Part shown: positions 16,623-25,529 of the stretch, piece by piece
How positions within the stretch are numbered: position 1 is the stretch's first letter
Layout: the number at the start of each line of letters is the position of its first letter
Assembly: GCF_900155865.1 (NCBI RefSeq)
Contig: NZ_LT707006.1
Span: 1,879,685 to 1,943,684 of the forward strand
From: Bacteroides bouchesdurhonensis
Lineage (GTDB): Bacteria > Bacteroidota > Bacteroidia > Bacteroidales > Bacteroidaceae
Reading direction: 5' to 3'
Length of the DNA: 64,000 nt
Notes under the pieces: model-generated
What the model was told of the DNA's origin: nothing
The model's input: only the letters and a program-made list of their open reading frames with translations
The model's database searches: none
Made by a program: the position numbers and the translations under genes

Positions 16623-18052
16623 AAAGTTTCCAGTTCTTTTAACTTATCCGATATTTCTTGTAAAATAGCATTGTTGTCTTCTCCTACTGTTGCAATTATC
16701 TTAGTATAGACATTTTTTGCTTTATTCTCCTGTTTCTGAAATTTTAGAACCACATAATCATCAATCAATTCTTTTATTTGAAGGTTTCTAGTTGGAGTAT
16801 TCATAAAATCAGCCATAGAGGTTCCGTAATCAACGCCAAACATATTAGGTAATACATCTGGAACTTTTTGTCCCATTACCATCCGATAAATAATGTTGTC
16901 AGATTCTCCGGCCGTATTCTTTTCCTGCGTATTCAAATTTGAAATTACAAGAGGTGAATGAGTAGAGACGATAAACTGAATATGTGGAAATGTGTTTCTA
17001 AACCGTTGTAGAACCTCTTGTTCCAAAGAAGGATGCAAATGCAAATCAAGTTCATCTATTAATACTATTCCTGAAGAATCCGTATGCCCATTTAAAAGAT
17101 ATGAACGATATGCAATATCAAAAACTATGTAGTAAAGTCTCTTGTAACCGGCTGGCAATTGCTCGAATAGCATTGATTTATAATCCATGTTGATGACCAG
17201 TTTCCATTCAGTACCCCGTTGTTCAGCCTGAAGAGATTTCACTTCAAAAGTAGAATCGGTATATTCAGTTGTATCTTTAGAAAATTCTTTCAAACAGCTA
17301 AATATAGAATTCCATTCCTTAAAAGAGACTTCAGTCTCTTTACGTAGATAGGCAAGCTCTTTTTTCTTTTTCTCTATTTCTTCAATATTTGTTAGTTCTT
17401 TTAAATCATTAGATAACAGTTCTTCACGCTGTTTGCTATTGAGCCATTTTATATAACAGTTTTGATATCTGATTTGCCAAATGGATGAGCATGAAGTTTC
17501 ATCATCCCATTGATAATATCCAAAATTACGAAGATGAATATTTCCACTTTTCAATATTTCCTTAGCAAATTTGCTTATCTTGGAAGTTATATGAGGAAAT
17601 GAATCGGAATAAAATGCCAATAAAGGAAGATTTCCCGTCATTCTATATTTATCCATAAAATTATTGTATGCCTCTTGATATAACGAAGTACGCAGTCCGG
17701 CATTAGAAGTGGAAGGCTTCATAAGTTCCCATGATAACTCCTCACCCTCAAAATTAGCTTTTGCTTTAATACTTACATAATCAGCGGATATGCGATCTGC
17801 CTCGTTCCACCAAACTTCACTGGGGGATATATTAGCAATTTTGAGATCCGGATTGCCAGCAACAAGTGCTTTTCCTGTTTTGGGGTCTTTGTTTGTTGCA
17901 AAGATAAAACTGAGTGCATCAGCTATGGATTTGATTAGAGAGGTTTTACCCGTACCGTTACGACCTATTAGCACTGTTACACCAGGAGCAAAATCCAATG
18001 AAAAGTGCTGAAAGCAGCGGAAATATTCTATTTCTATCTTATTTAACTTCAT
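16619..18052 (-). CDS. AAA family ATPase, PtuA-like (Septu-type defence)
   Basis: The product is 477 residues from MKLNKIEIEYFRCFQHFSLD, the usual opening of SMC/RecF-like ABC ATPases. A longer in-frame start exists at 18094. Walker A is GRNGTGKTS near residue 31-38, the signature region is LPAGYKRLYYIVFDIAYRSY, Walker B is GIVLIDELDLHLHPSLEQ and the H-loop is FIVSTHSPLVIS. An inserted coiled segment (NIEEIEKKKKELAYLRKETE) fits the family. No TOPRIM domain follows, which argues against OLD/Gabija GajA. It probably senses infection and controls the HNH partner. A promoter-like CAAAAGTA (reverse of TACTTTTG) lies at 18083-18090. Confidence 0.75.
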   Translation of the reverse strand: MKLNKIEIEYFRCFQHFSLDFAPGVTVLIGRNGTGKTSLIKSIADALSFIFATNKDPKTGKALVAGNPDLKIANISPSEVWWNEADRISADYVSIKAKANFEGEELSWELMKPSTSNAGLRTSLYQEAYNNFMDKYRMTGNLPLLAFYSDSFPHITSKISKFAKEILKSGNIHLRNFGYYQWDDETSCSSIWQIRYQNCYIKWLNSKQREELLSNDLKELTNIEEIEKKKKELAYLRKETEVSFKEWNSIFSCLKEFSKDTTEYTDSTFEVKSLQAEQRGTEWKLVINMDYKSMLFEQLPAGYKRLYYIVFDIAYRSYLLNGHTDSSGIVLIDELDLHLHPSLEQEVLQRFRNTFPHIQFIVSTHSPLVISNLNTQEKNTAGESDNIIYRMVMGQKVPDVLPNMFGVDYGTSMADFMNTPTRNLQIKELIDDYVVLKFQKQENKAKNVYTKIIATVGEDNNAILQEISDKLKELETL

Positions 18053-18129
18053 AAGTTTATGATTATCGCTTCTATTGAATAACAAAAGTAACAATTAAAC
18101 TCCTATTTTCCATAAAATACCTTCAATAC

Positions 18130-18564
18130 TTCACATTGATTAAAGAATCAAACTTTCAGTATTCAGATAATGGTTGGCTTATTGTCTACAGTTATCCTTT
18201 TAATAAGGAACTGACCATAGGTTTAGGTCTTCATGAACACACATTCATCGCCGGGTATCTTCATACATTTGAAGACAAAGATAAGATCAGGATGTGAAAT
18301 GACATAATTGATTTTGCCTTTCGCGGTGATTTCCATCAGTTATTTTTCCCGTTAGAGAACTATTTCAAAGGTTTTCTGAAACTAGATGAGAGTTTATGCC
18401 TTTATTTATACGATTATGTCCCCGTCTCACAAGGAATCAAAGCAACCACCGAACTGAAAAAGATAACTAATCTACTCTTTCGCATGAAAGAAGGACATGC
18501 CGTTTCTCTTTCTGTGAAGCTTTTCTCTATGGCTATGATCCCCCATTTTGTTCCCACCTTTTAA
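18130..18564 (+). pseudogene. Decayed ORF of unknown family
   Basis: One frame runs from about 18130 to the TAA at 18562-18564 with an internal TGA near 18296. Before the stop it reads NGWLIVYSYPFNKELTIGLG and after it FAFRGDFHQLFFPLENYFKG, LYDYVPVSQGIKATTELKK and LLFRMKEGHAVSLSVK. No start codon is evident. I do not recognise the family. It ends 23 bp before the direct repeat and is probably a relic of an earlier island gene. Confidence 0.5.
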
Positions 18565-18670
18565 AAGTTGGTCACCTCATAATATTTAACGATTTAAACA
18601 GAACATTTGTTTTACAGTAGCGGAACTAAAAATATTCTAATTAATTGAAAATAAATAGATTATCTTGTCG

Positions 18671-18693
18671 GTTTAAAATCCACTAGGAACCTC
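18671..18693 (+). other. Degenerate att-like copy of the tRNA-Cys 3' end
   Basis: GTTTAAAATCCACTAGGAAC followed by CTC resembles the T-arm/acceptor end of tRNA-Cys (GTTCGAATCCGCCAGGAAC, CTC) with a few changes. It lies inside the direct repeat and reads in the tRNA direction, as expected for an attachment site left by integration at tRNA-Cys. No flanking integrase is present. Confidence 0.5.
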
Positions 18694-18740
18694 CAAGAAG
18701 GGGAAATACTGGGTACAGAAGTGTACTCAGCATTTGTTAT

Positions 18741-18863
18741 TTATTGATACACAGGCATTAATCCACCTTTAAACATCTCACGTACACGTTCTGTCAGCTC
18801 CTTTTTGGTCAGGAACTTATCATTTATCAGGTCTTTTTGTTCAGCGCGAACAATCAAACGACC
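18741..18863 (-). pseudogene. Truncated copy of the 27287 gene
   Basis: On the minus strand this reads GRLIVRAEQKDLINDKFLTK, then KELTERVREMFKGGLMPVYQ and a stop. It equals the C-terminal part of the 71-residue gene at 27287-27502 except for the last residues. The first 30 residues are missing because the repeat ends at 18863, directly against the stop codon of the next gene. Confidence 0.7.
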
Positions 18864-18864
18864 A

Positions 18865-19134
18865 TCATGCTTCACGTTTGATCCGGTCCATTTCAAGTTG
18901 TGCATGAAAGAGAACCGATTTTATTGCTGCCTGCTCTCTTTCTTCACGTTTCTTTGCTTCACGTGCTTTAGTCTCCGCTTCGATTACCTTACATTCTTCG
19001 GTTACTCTAATCTCAAACTTTGCCATACTCCAAGATTTACGAAGTGCGTCAGCAAATGTCGGGTACTTTGCATGAGCGTTTTTATAAAGGTTGTGCGCTC
19101 TCTTCATTATTTTGCTTAAATCGTATCGTTTCAT
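18865..19134 (-). CDS. Conserved small island protein (MKRYDLSKIMKRA family)
   Basis: This is an 89-residue basic protein. The N-terminal MKRYDLSKIMKRAHNLYKNA and ALRKSWSMAK recur in many short proteins on Bacteroides phages and mobile islands. The C-terminal half is a charged helix (EAETKAREAKKREEREQAAI). The function is not known. Its stop codon abuts the end of the direct repeat, so the repeat junction lies exactly at its 3' end. Confidence 0.65.
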   Translation of the reverse strand: MKRYDLSKIMKRAHNLYKNAHAKYPTFADALRKSWSMAKFEIRVTEECKVIEAETKAREAKKREEREQAAIKSVLFHAQLEMDRIKREA

Positions 19135-19306
19135 ATTTTGTGATTATTAATGTTACTTTGATGATGCGGATGTAACTCTTATTGTCACATTTGCAAAATA
19201 GAAATTGTATAAAATTTGATATTTAACGTTACTTAACCGAATAAGCGTGATAATATACGTTTCATGTGAGTATATTTGCAACTGTAACATTTAATATCAC
19301 ATAATT

Positions 19307-19606
19307 ATGAAACTATCAGTAAAAGAGGTATGTAAGGAAAAAGGGCTTACAATTCAAGACCTTGCCGATAAAATGGAAATGAAAAGAGAAAGTTTAAGTC
19401 GGGCTATCAATGGAAATCCAACGCTTGAAACACTGGAAAAGATTGCCAATGCTTTAGAGGTTGATATTACAGAACTGTTTGCACCTTCTTCTTCCGGTGG
19501 TATTATTGGAGTGATCCGCATAAGAGATACCAATTACAATATCAATAGTGTTTCGGATTTGCAGAATCTGGTAAATGGGATTGAGAGAGGGGATATTTAT
19601 TTATAA
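19307..19606 (+). CDS. XRE-family helix-turn-helix regulator
   Basis: The 99-residue protein has an HTH_3 domain in residues 3-58 ([20 protein letters not shown], then [20 protein letters not shown]). A short C-terminal part follows ([20 protein letters not shown]). The Fic-type gene begins 20 bp after its stop, so it is likely the autoregulator or antitoxin of that unit. About 30 bp resembling its 3' end recur at 20211-20245 behind the Fic gene, a sign of local duplication. Confidence 0.8.
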   Translation: MKLSVKEVCKEKGLTIQDLADKMEMKRESLSRAINGNPTLETLEKIANALEVDITELFAPSSSGGIIGVIRIRDTNYNINSVSDLQNLVNGIERGDIYL

Positions 19607-19625
19607 GAATCAAAGTCGATTGAAT

Positions 19626-20177
19626 ATGAATACAAATGAAATAGATAAGTTGAGCCTTATAAAAGCTCATGCCTTGTTTGAAACTGGTGATATAGATCGT
19701 ATTGAGGTGGGAACAATAAAGGGACTATGTGACATACACCGCTATCTGTTTGAGGGATTGTATGACTTTGCCGGAAAGATACGTACTTTGAATATAGCAA
19801 AGGGAAACTTTCGTTTTGCTAACTGCATGTATCTTGATGTGATGATCCCAATAATAGAGAAAATGCCGGAAACGACATTCAATGAGATCATAGCTAAATA
19901 CGTTGAAATGAACATAGCGCATCCTTTTATGGAAGGAAACGGGCGGACTATGCGTATTTGGCTTGATATGATTCTAAAGAAACGTCTTGGCATGGTGGTT
20001 GATTGGCAGAATGTGGATAAGGTTCTCTATTTACAAGCAATGGAAAGAAGCCCTATCAATGACTTGGAGCTATGTACTTTGCTACAACAAGGCTTAACCG
20101 ATAGAGTGGATGATAGAGAAGTAATATTCAAAGGCATTACACAATCTTACTATTATGAAGGTTATGAACCAGAGTAA
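19626..20177 (+). CDS. Fic/Doc family protein (putative AMP-transferase toxin)
   Basis: This 183-residue Fic domain has the active-site loop HPFMEGNGR at 99-107, and [16 protein letters not shown] near 39-54 that forms the nucleotide flap. Fic enzymes usually transfer AMP from ATP to target proteins. No inhibitory (S/T)xxxE(G/N) helix is obvious in the N-terminus, so inhibition may come from a separate partner such as the upstream HTH protein. The ATG at 19626 is preferred to the frame start at 19575, which overlaps the HTH gene. Confidence 0.85.
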   Translation: MNTNEIDKLSLIKAHALFETGDIDRIEVGTIKGLCDIHRYLFEGLYDFAGKIRTLNIAKGNFRFANCMYLDVMIPIIEKMPETTFNEIIAKYVEMNIAHPFMEGNGRTMRIWLDMILKKRLGMVVDWQNVDKVLYLQAMERSPINDLELCTLLQQGLTDRVDDREVIFKGITQSYYYEGYEPE

Positions 20178-20287
20178 TCAAAACGTCGCTAAAGTAATAT
20201 CAATCGTGTGCTGGTTCTAGCTCGGCTAGTGGATGGAATTGAGAGAAGAGAAATAGTTCTGTAGAAACTTAATAATTTAAACTATGA

Positions 20288-20619
20288 ATGAGTAAATTTA
20301 CTGCAAACATTCTGTACATGATTTTTCTGATGAAAAAGTAGGAGAATGCTTAGATACAATTAAAAATAAAATAGTGCTAAATGATTATACTAGGATACTT
20401 GTTTTTATTAAATATGGGGAATTGCACGTTCTAAATAGTCTTAAGTCTATTATATCAGAGATATGACAAGAAAACTTTGCTAAAACAAACGCACTCAACT
20501 ATTTTACCGAAATTTATGCATTTGTGAACGATATGGATGAAAAGTTATTAGATTTATATCCAGACATAAAAGATTTTGTAAAAAAAGAGACAGATGAAAC
20601 AAATCAGAGAAAACCATAA
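20288..20619 (+). pseudogene. Decayed small gene ahead of the PIN-domain gene
   Basis: An ATG at 20288 opens MSKFTANILY but the coding signal continues in another frame as FSDEKVGECLDTIKNKIVLN and LVFIKYGELHVLNSLKSIIS. An internal TGA near 20464 interrupts it, after which it goes on to KETDETNQRKP and a TAA at 20617. It overlaps the start of the following PIN gene by 26 bp, the arrangement of an antitoxin preceding its toxin. At least one frameshift and one stop mark it as broken. The family is not recognised. Confidence 0.55.
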
Positions 20620-21435
20620 AGAATGGGCTCGCCATAAAAAAGAATTGCGCCGAAGAAAAAAAACAAACGTAAAGCGTCTTTTGTACCAAGAATAATTGTA
20701 GATACCAATATTTGGTACGACCTAGGGGATAATGAGACTTTATTTTTAAAGTTAAAAGAAAAGTTGGCTCCCACATATGTCACTTTGTGGGAGCTTTGTC
20801 ATACTGGTGTGTTGAAGAATAATCCTTTGAAAGTACGAAATGCGTGCAGGAGAATACTCGAAGCGCAAAAGAATATGATTTATGAACAACCTTTACGATA
20901 CTTGATAAAGTCATGTAATAAAAGGAAGTTCAAGCCTAATACTATTCGAGAGATTTACAGTTTATTAGAAGCTTCCTCACGTATTGCAAGAGGAGCAACA
21001 ATTGCAGACGACAAAAAAGATGATTTTCATAAATATATCTTAGAAAACAAACAAGGATTAAAAGATCTCAGAAAGTCAATGGGTGAGCTTGCTATGAGAT
21101 GTAAGTCTAAAATTAAGAATAAAGGAAAGCATAGGAAAGCATATTCTTTAACCATTATTATTGACTATCTTAATTTTCTTGCAAAGCAGGTAATAAATGG
21201 TCAGTATAATTTAAGGAAACTGCCTCTTCGGGACTATGAACTACTAATTTGTGTTATGGATTTATTCTATAAGAAGTTAGAAACAGGTTCAATAGTTTGG
21301 AAAGAAAATGATCTAAATGACTTGTTTATATTAGTTTACGTAAGAAGAGGAGATAAATATTGGACTAAAGATCAGAAATGGATTGATTTAATAAAAGAGG
21401 CGGGATTCGACGAATACCTATTCAACCATGCGTAA
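20594..21435 (+). pseudogene. PIN-domain ribonuclease-like gene with a 5' frameshift in a poly-A run
   Basis: The long frame (open to 21435) encodes a PIN-type nuclease. It reads RIIVDTNIWYDLGD near its start, LWELCHTGVL, and RRGDKYWTKDQKWIDLIKEA at the C-terminus, with the acidic residues expected for metal binding. That frame has no ATG, GTG or TTG before the DTN motif. The upstream ATG at 20594 encodes a basic leader (MKQIRENHKEWARHKKELRR) in another frame, which joins the PIN frame by a -1 shift in eight A residues at 20656-20663. Slippage could still give product, but simple decay is more likely because the neighbour is also broken. Confidence 0.65.
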
Positions 21436-21445
21436 AATAAAGAAA

Positions 21446-21484
21446 TAGCCCCTACCTCATAATCCACGAAATAGGGGCTTTTTC
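21446..21484 (+). terminator. Terminator after the PIN-domain gene
   Basis: ATAGCCCCTA pairs with TAGGGGCT and a T run follows. Confidence 0.75.
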
Positions 21485-21574
21485 ATGCCCCAAAGTTAAA
21501 AAAACTTCATTTAATTTGCTTTTTGCTATACTCTTTTGTACGTTTGTGTATTGTATAATATGAGACACACAGTA

Positions 21575-21949
21575 ATGGAAAAGATTTTATTTTTATTGGT
21601 TATGTTGCCAATGTTTATTTTCACTGGATGTTCATCAGATGATGAAGAACCACCACGTCCTAGTACTTATACTTTATTCTGGGAATTTAGGAGCGTTGAA
21701 CCTGTAGCCGACGTTATTGTTTTTGAATATAATTCTAGTGGTGATAAAATAGCTAATAAAAGGCTGACAGAATGTGAAACTGGAGCTATTGAGACTTTTC
21801 AAGCTAATGATAAAGTAGTAAAAGTAAAGATCTGTATACTTATGAACTCAAAAAATAATTGGGTGCAGAATGTATATTATTTAGACGAAGGGAAAAATAT
21901 AAATATATATCTTGATGAAGACGTTCTAATTGGTAGTAACGAACCTTGA
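21575..21949 (+). CDS. Small hypothetical lipoprotein
   Basis: The 124-residue product starts MEKILFLLVMLPMFIFTGCS, a signal peptide with lipobox FTGC followed by acidic SSDDEEPPRP. The rest (STYTLFWEFRSVEPVADVIV) looks like a small beta domain. It is probably a surface or periplasmic lipoprotein of unknown role. Upstream ATGs in the same frame would place charged residues before the signal, so the ATG at 21575 is chosen. Confidence 0.65.
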   Translation: MEKILFLLVMLPMFIFTGCSSDDEEPPRPSTYTLFWEFRSVEPVADVIVFEYNSSGDKIANKRLTECETGAIETFQANDKVVKVKICILMNSKNNWVQNVYYLDEGKNINIYLDEDVLIGSNEP

Positions 21950-22032
21950 TGTATGATATTGTTATCATGTTCATTTACAATTGTTAAGGAGATTTATTCT
22001 AAAAGCTCACCAATATGACAACATAATAAAAT

Positions 22033-22065
22033 AAAGGGACGTTAGTTTATAAAGCGTCCCTTTTT
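22033..22065 (+). terminator. Terminator
   Basis: AAAGGGACG pairs with CGTCCCTTT and a T run follows. It lies behind the lipoprotein gene. Confidence 0.65.
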
Positions 22066-22213
22066 AGTATCCTGTTTGCGTCTAAGCGACTTTTCCCGTT
22101 TGAACGATATATTTATCATCTAATTCTTTTGTAATGGTTAGACAAACGCCTATCCGATAATACTTTTCCTCGCTTGGATGGCATTTGTTTGAATGGTTCT
22201 TTTTAAAATTAGC

Positions 22214-22486
22214 CTACGAAGGTTTTATAAACCCATTATCTAAATAATATTTCGCTTGCTCATATTTTGGGAATGTCAAAGCCCAATAACCAAAAGCATT
22301 GTCACCAGAATAGCTAATACAGTTAAACCGTTTGTTTATCCTACGTTTGAACACTTCATAAACGATTGCTCCTCTTGGGAATATACGCTTGTATAAATAA
22401 ACTTTAGTTTGGGGATTATATCCGATTTGGACAATTCGCTCTTTGTTCTTAATAAACTCTTTCTCTAATTCTTTAATTACTTCCAT
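22214..22486 (-). CDS. Hypothetical protein (90 aa)
   Basis: The product MEVIKELEKEFIKNKERIVQ...GFIKPS is a small soluble protein rich in K, Y and F (VYLYKRIFPRGAIVYEVFKR, YSGDNAFGYWALTFPKYEQA). I do not recognise the family. It lies between decayed phage- or IS-derived sequences, so it is probably also an island gene. Confidence 0.45.
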   Translation of the reverse strand: MEVIKELEKEFIKNKERIVQIGYNPQTKVYLYKRIFPRGAIVYEVFKRRINKRFNCISYSGDNAFGYWALTFPKYEQAKYYLDNGFIKPS

Positions 22487-22513
22487 AACTTTTAAATGTT
22501 ACTCTCGCTCATT

Positions 22514-22731
22514 TTAAGGTGAACGAAAATGATCATTCTGCATCCCCTCCCAATCAATAGACATTTGCCGTTTATCCGGCTCTAACCAATACAATTTACA
22601 GTTATTGTCTAGACGAACGTCTTTAGTATTCCAGCCTTCATCATTTCGAAGTGTAGAAATAACACGCCTTGCATCGTTGGAATTTGTTTCAGCGTTAATT
22701 TCCTTTGCTGTTACCTTTCGACCTGATCACG
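22514..22731 (-). pseudogene. Fragment of a phage-like HTH protein
   Basis: The minus strand reads SGRKVTAKEINAETNSNDAR, VISTLRNDEGWNTKDVRL and YWLEPDKRQMSIDWEGMQND, ending in TAA at 22514. The pattern resembles winged-helix segments of Bacteroides prophage proteins. An in-frame TGA precedes it and there is no start, so only a C-terminal fragment remains. Bases 22732-22908 show no gene. Confidence 0.45.
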
Positions 22732-22908
22732 GCTTTTTCATTTAAGCTTTGATTTAGGAGTACAATTCCCCTGCCCATGCCAGTGCGGCATGAGCGGAAA
22801 TACCGTATTTGGTAATTAATTCGTTACGAATATGTCAAATCTAAATTATTCTCATTTTTGAGCCAGAAAAATGCAACACGTTTGTGAAGCTTACCGCCAG
22901 TTCCCTTA

Positions 22909-24111
22909 TTATCTGCGCCGTCCCCTTTTGCTTATCTGATATTTTTTCCTTCTGTTCTTCCAAACAGCAATCAGTGCCAACACCATCCTTTGAATTGTGT
23001 CCAAGTTCCTGGCCGCCCGTTCATCCTTACGCTTAATACTGTCCTGCCGGAGGTTGCAGTCAAGCTCCCAGTGCATGCTTTCAATAGCCCAATACTGTTT
23101 GGTTATCTGACTAAGCAGCTCTGCGCTGCTATCCAGGCTTGAAATGTACAGCCTCTGTTCAGATGTACTTCTGCTATCAGACTTTTTTTCCGTAGATGTG
23201 AGTATTTCTATAACTGTCAAATGACCATTCCATTTTTCCTTGTCGACAATAAGTTCTTCCCCACGGTATATGCGGCATATCCTTGACTCAATCCTGCCGT
23301 GTTCCAAGTATGGGCCTTCCTTGTAGACATCAGTCGGGGGTGGCGGTCTTTATAGAGTCTTCAAGTCCATAGCGCAAAGATCTTTGATTCGCCTTGAGTT
23401 CGATCACGAAGTCTGCTCCTTTCTCTCTAATCTTGTCTATTATTACCTTTTGGAATGACATGGCATCTGCGGTGATTACACATCCTGACACGTCTGGTTT
23501 GTCCAATAACCGGGGCACGGATTTGATTTCATTACTTTTCTCCTTGCAAACATCAGTAGCCAAAGTAAAGCCCGAACCAAGTGAATATGCAGATACGATA
23601 TCAGGGTTACGTCCGTTTTCGTACAAGGTACCTCGCATGGTCTTGCCATCAATACAAATGATGTCAGTTGACGAAGAGGATATTTCCTTGCGGAAAACGT
23701 CTGCAAAAGCAGACATTCGCTCAGCCTTTTTTCATTGTCTATGCATTGAAACACACGGCAAAGCGTAGCTTCCGAGGGTAACCCATACGGAAATAACCCT
23801 TTCGCCTGCAGGCGTTTCAAGTGGCGTTTGCCAAATTGAAGTATTTCAGCTCTGGTAATACACTTGCTGAGCCTTCCCAATATGACAAGCATGAGTATGC
23901 CTTCAAGTTTGTGTTTGAAGTTTCCCCGGCTTGTTCTGCGGTATTCAGGGACTGAGGATACAAATTTTCTCAAATGAGTCAGGATGCTGCCACGAAGACA
24001 GTCAAGGTGTTTCTTCTTTAGTAATATTATGTGTAAAAAGTTGTATATCAGGGAGATAAACCGTATTTTTGCTATCGAAAAAACAAAGGCGGAAAACAAT
24101 ATCAACATCAT
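22909..24111 (-). pseudogene. ISAs1-family transposase, broken by frameshifts
   Basis: Three minus-strand frames together make one transposase of the ISAs1/H-repeat type. The N-terminal part (EYRRTSRGNFKHKLEGILML, GLPSEATLCRVFQCID) lies near 23750-24000. The catalytic core (TDIICIDGKTMRGTLYENGR, GCVITADAMSFQKVIIDKIR) is at 23330-23716. The C-terminal part (YWAIESMHWELDCNLRQDSI with the DDE-type E) is at 22909-23307. At least two frame changes (near 23320 and near 23720) interrupt it, so the element is inactive. Clear terminal repeats were not found. Confidence 0.8.
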
Positions 24112-24391
24112 ATCTTATTGAATTCCGCCTATAAAAAAATAAAAATGAACGATAAGAAGAAACACCTAAGGCGGTGCTTCAGCATCGCTGTGCGCGAATA
24201 TAGGGATTTTTACTGCAATAACAAGCGAGGAACAATATTTCTTAAATGAAAAAGCCGTGGGTTTTTAGTTAGAAAATCTGTTTATTACTTGAATACTAAA
24301 TTTTATTTCTTACCTTTGATGCTGAAAATATAGAAATAATATATTTGCAACTAAACTATTTGTTTGGTATTTGACTTTTAAATACAATTAC

Positions 24392-25054
24392 ATGGTTCAT
24401 CTTGGAAGAATAAAGGAGTTGTGCGAAAAGAAAAACGTAACAATGAAACAGGCTGCTGTTGAATTGGGCATGACAGAGCAGAGCTTGCATAAAATCATCA
24501 AGGCAAACTCGACTAAAATAGATACATTATTAAGTATAGCTCAATACTTTAATGTAGAACCTGCTTATTTCTTTGACAACTATTCTGCTGGTGCATCAGA
24601 TGGTGTTCGTATCAGTAAAGAAGAACTGGAGGGGCTTATCAAGAAAGTGATAGCTTACTCTATTCATGGTTTCGGAATGGTGAAACTCGAATGGGACACC
24701 AAAGAACAAAAGTTTAATTCATACTTTGATATACTAAAAAAACAGTATAGTCCCGATGCTTCGGATTTAAAATATATATCCTCGATGCTGGAAACGGATA
24801 TTCATATCACCGATAAGACCACTCCTAAAGATGTGGCACGGGTATTAATGACCAAAGATGAATTTGATTTCACTTCTACCTATTATTATGGCATCCGAAA
24901 GATGGAAGTGCAGGAAGAGCTTCAAAAGCTCACTGCTTTTTTGGATAAGCATAATATTCCTATCTCTGATTCCATCAAGAAAGATATTGATGAACTTAAA
25001 GGCAGGATTAAGTATTATGAAGGTAAGAGTATTATAGGAAATAACAAGATTTAG
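24392..25054 (+). CDS. XRE-family HTH regulator of the DUF3990/DUF3791 module
   Basis: The 220-residue protein has an N-terminal HTH_3 domain (residues 1-60, MKQAAVELGMTEQSLHKIIK). A mostly helical C-terminus follows (FDKLNSYFDILKKQYS-like region and QEELQKLTAFLDKHNIPISD). A TTG at 24371 extends the frame by seven codons, but the ATG at 24392 gives the usual MVHLGRIKEL start. It ends 4 bp before the DUF3990 gene, so it is probably the regulator or antitoxin of that unit. Confidence 0.8.
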   Translation: MVHLGRIKELCEKKNVTMKQAAVELGMTEQSLHKIIKANSTKIDTLLSIAQYFNVEPAYFFDNYSAGASDGVRISKEELEGLIKKVIAYSIHGFGMVKLEWDTKEQKFNSYFDILKKQYSPDASDLKYISSMLETDIHITDKTTPKDVARVLMTKDEFDFTSTYYYGIRKMEVQEELQKLTAFLDKHNIPISDSIKKDIDELKGRIKYYEGKSIIGNNKI

Positions 25055-25058
25055 GATT

Positions 25059-25529
25059 ATGACAATATATCATGGAGGATACCAAGCTGTAGAAGTTCCT
25101 CGAATCATAAACGGGGAATTTGCCAAAGATTTTGGCAATGGCTTCTATTGTACTGAAATGAAAGAGCAGGCCGAACGATGGTCAAAACGCTATTTTACGC
25201 CTGTAGTTAGCGTGTACGACTATAAGGAAAATCCATCCTTGAAGGTTCTTCATTTTAAAGAAATGACAGAGGAATGGTTGGACTTCATTGTTGACTGTCG
25301 AAATAATGTAAAACATGACTATGATATAGTTATGGGAGCAATGGCAGACGACCAAATCTATAACTACATTTCAGATTATATAAATGGAGTATTGACGAGA
25401 GAGCAATTTTGGGTGCTTGCAAAGTTTAAATACCCTACCCATCAAATCAACTTTTGTACTCCGCAAGCATTACAATGTTTAACTTTTAAAGGAAGTGAGG
25501 AAGTAAAAAATGAACGGACGGGAAGATAG
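25059..25529 (+). CDS. DUF3990 domain protein, putative ADP-ribosyltransferase-like toxin
   Basis: The 156-residue product begins TIYHGGYQAVEVPRI and continues KDFGNGFYCTEMKEQAERWS, the conserved opening of DUF3990. This pattern (xYHGS, then DFGxGFYxT) resembles ADP-ribosyltransferase folds. Later conserved segments are IVMGAMADDQIYNYISDY and HQINFCTPQALQCLTF. It is preceded by an HTH gene and overlaps a DUF3791 gene, a common Bacteroides and Firmicutes arrangement thought to be a toxin-antitoxin-like unit. The activity is inferred, not shown. Confidence 0.8.
   Translation: MTIYHGGYQAVEVPRIINGEFAKDFGNGFYCTEMKEQAERWSKRYFTPVVSVYDYKENPSLKVLHFKEMTEEWLDFIVDCRNNVKHDYDIVMGAMADDQIYNYISDYINGVLTREQFWVLAKFKYPTHQINFCTPQALQCLTFKGSEEVKNERTGR

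Larger units (their letters stand above)
18588..18863. repeat. Island direct repeat, copy A (276 bp)
   Basis: It matches 27137-27424 in the same orientation over its whole length, with about a dozen substitutions and one 12-bp insertion in copy B. It contains a degenerate tRNA-Cys 3' end (18671-18693), a conserved spacer and the C-terminal part of a small minus-strand gene that is intact in copy B. Confidence 0.9.

Noticed and set aside
15789..18052. Gabija, OLD nuclease or retron system
   Set aside because: The ATPase has no TOPRIM domain, there is no UvrD-like helicase and no reverse transcriptase or msr/msd next to it.
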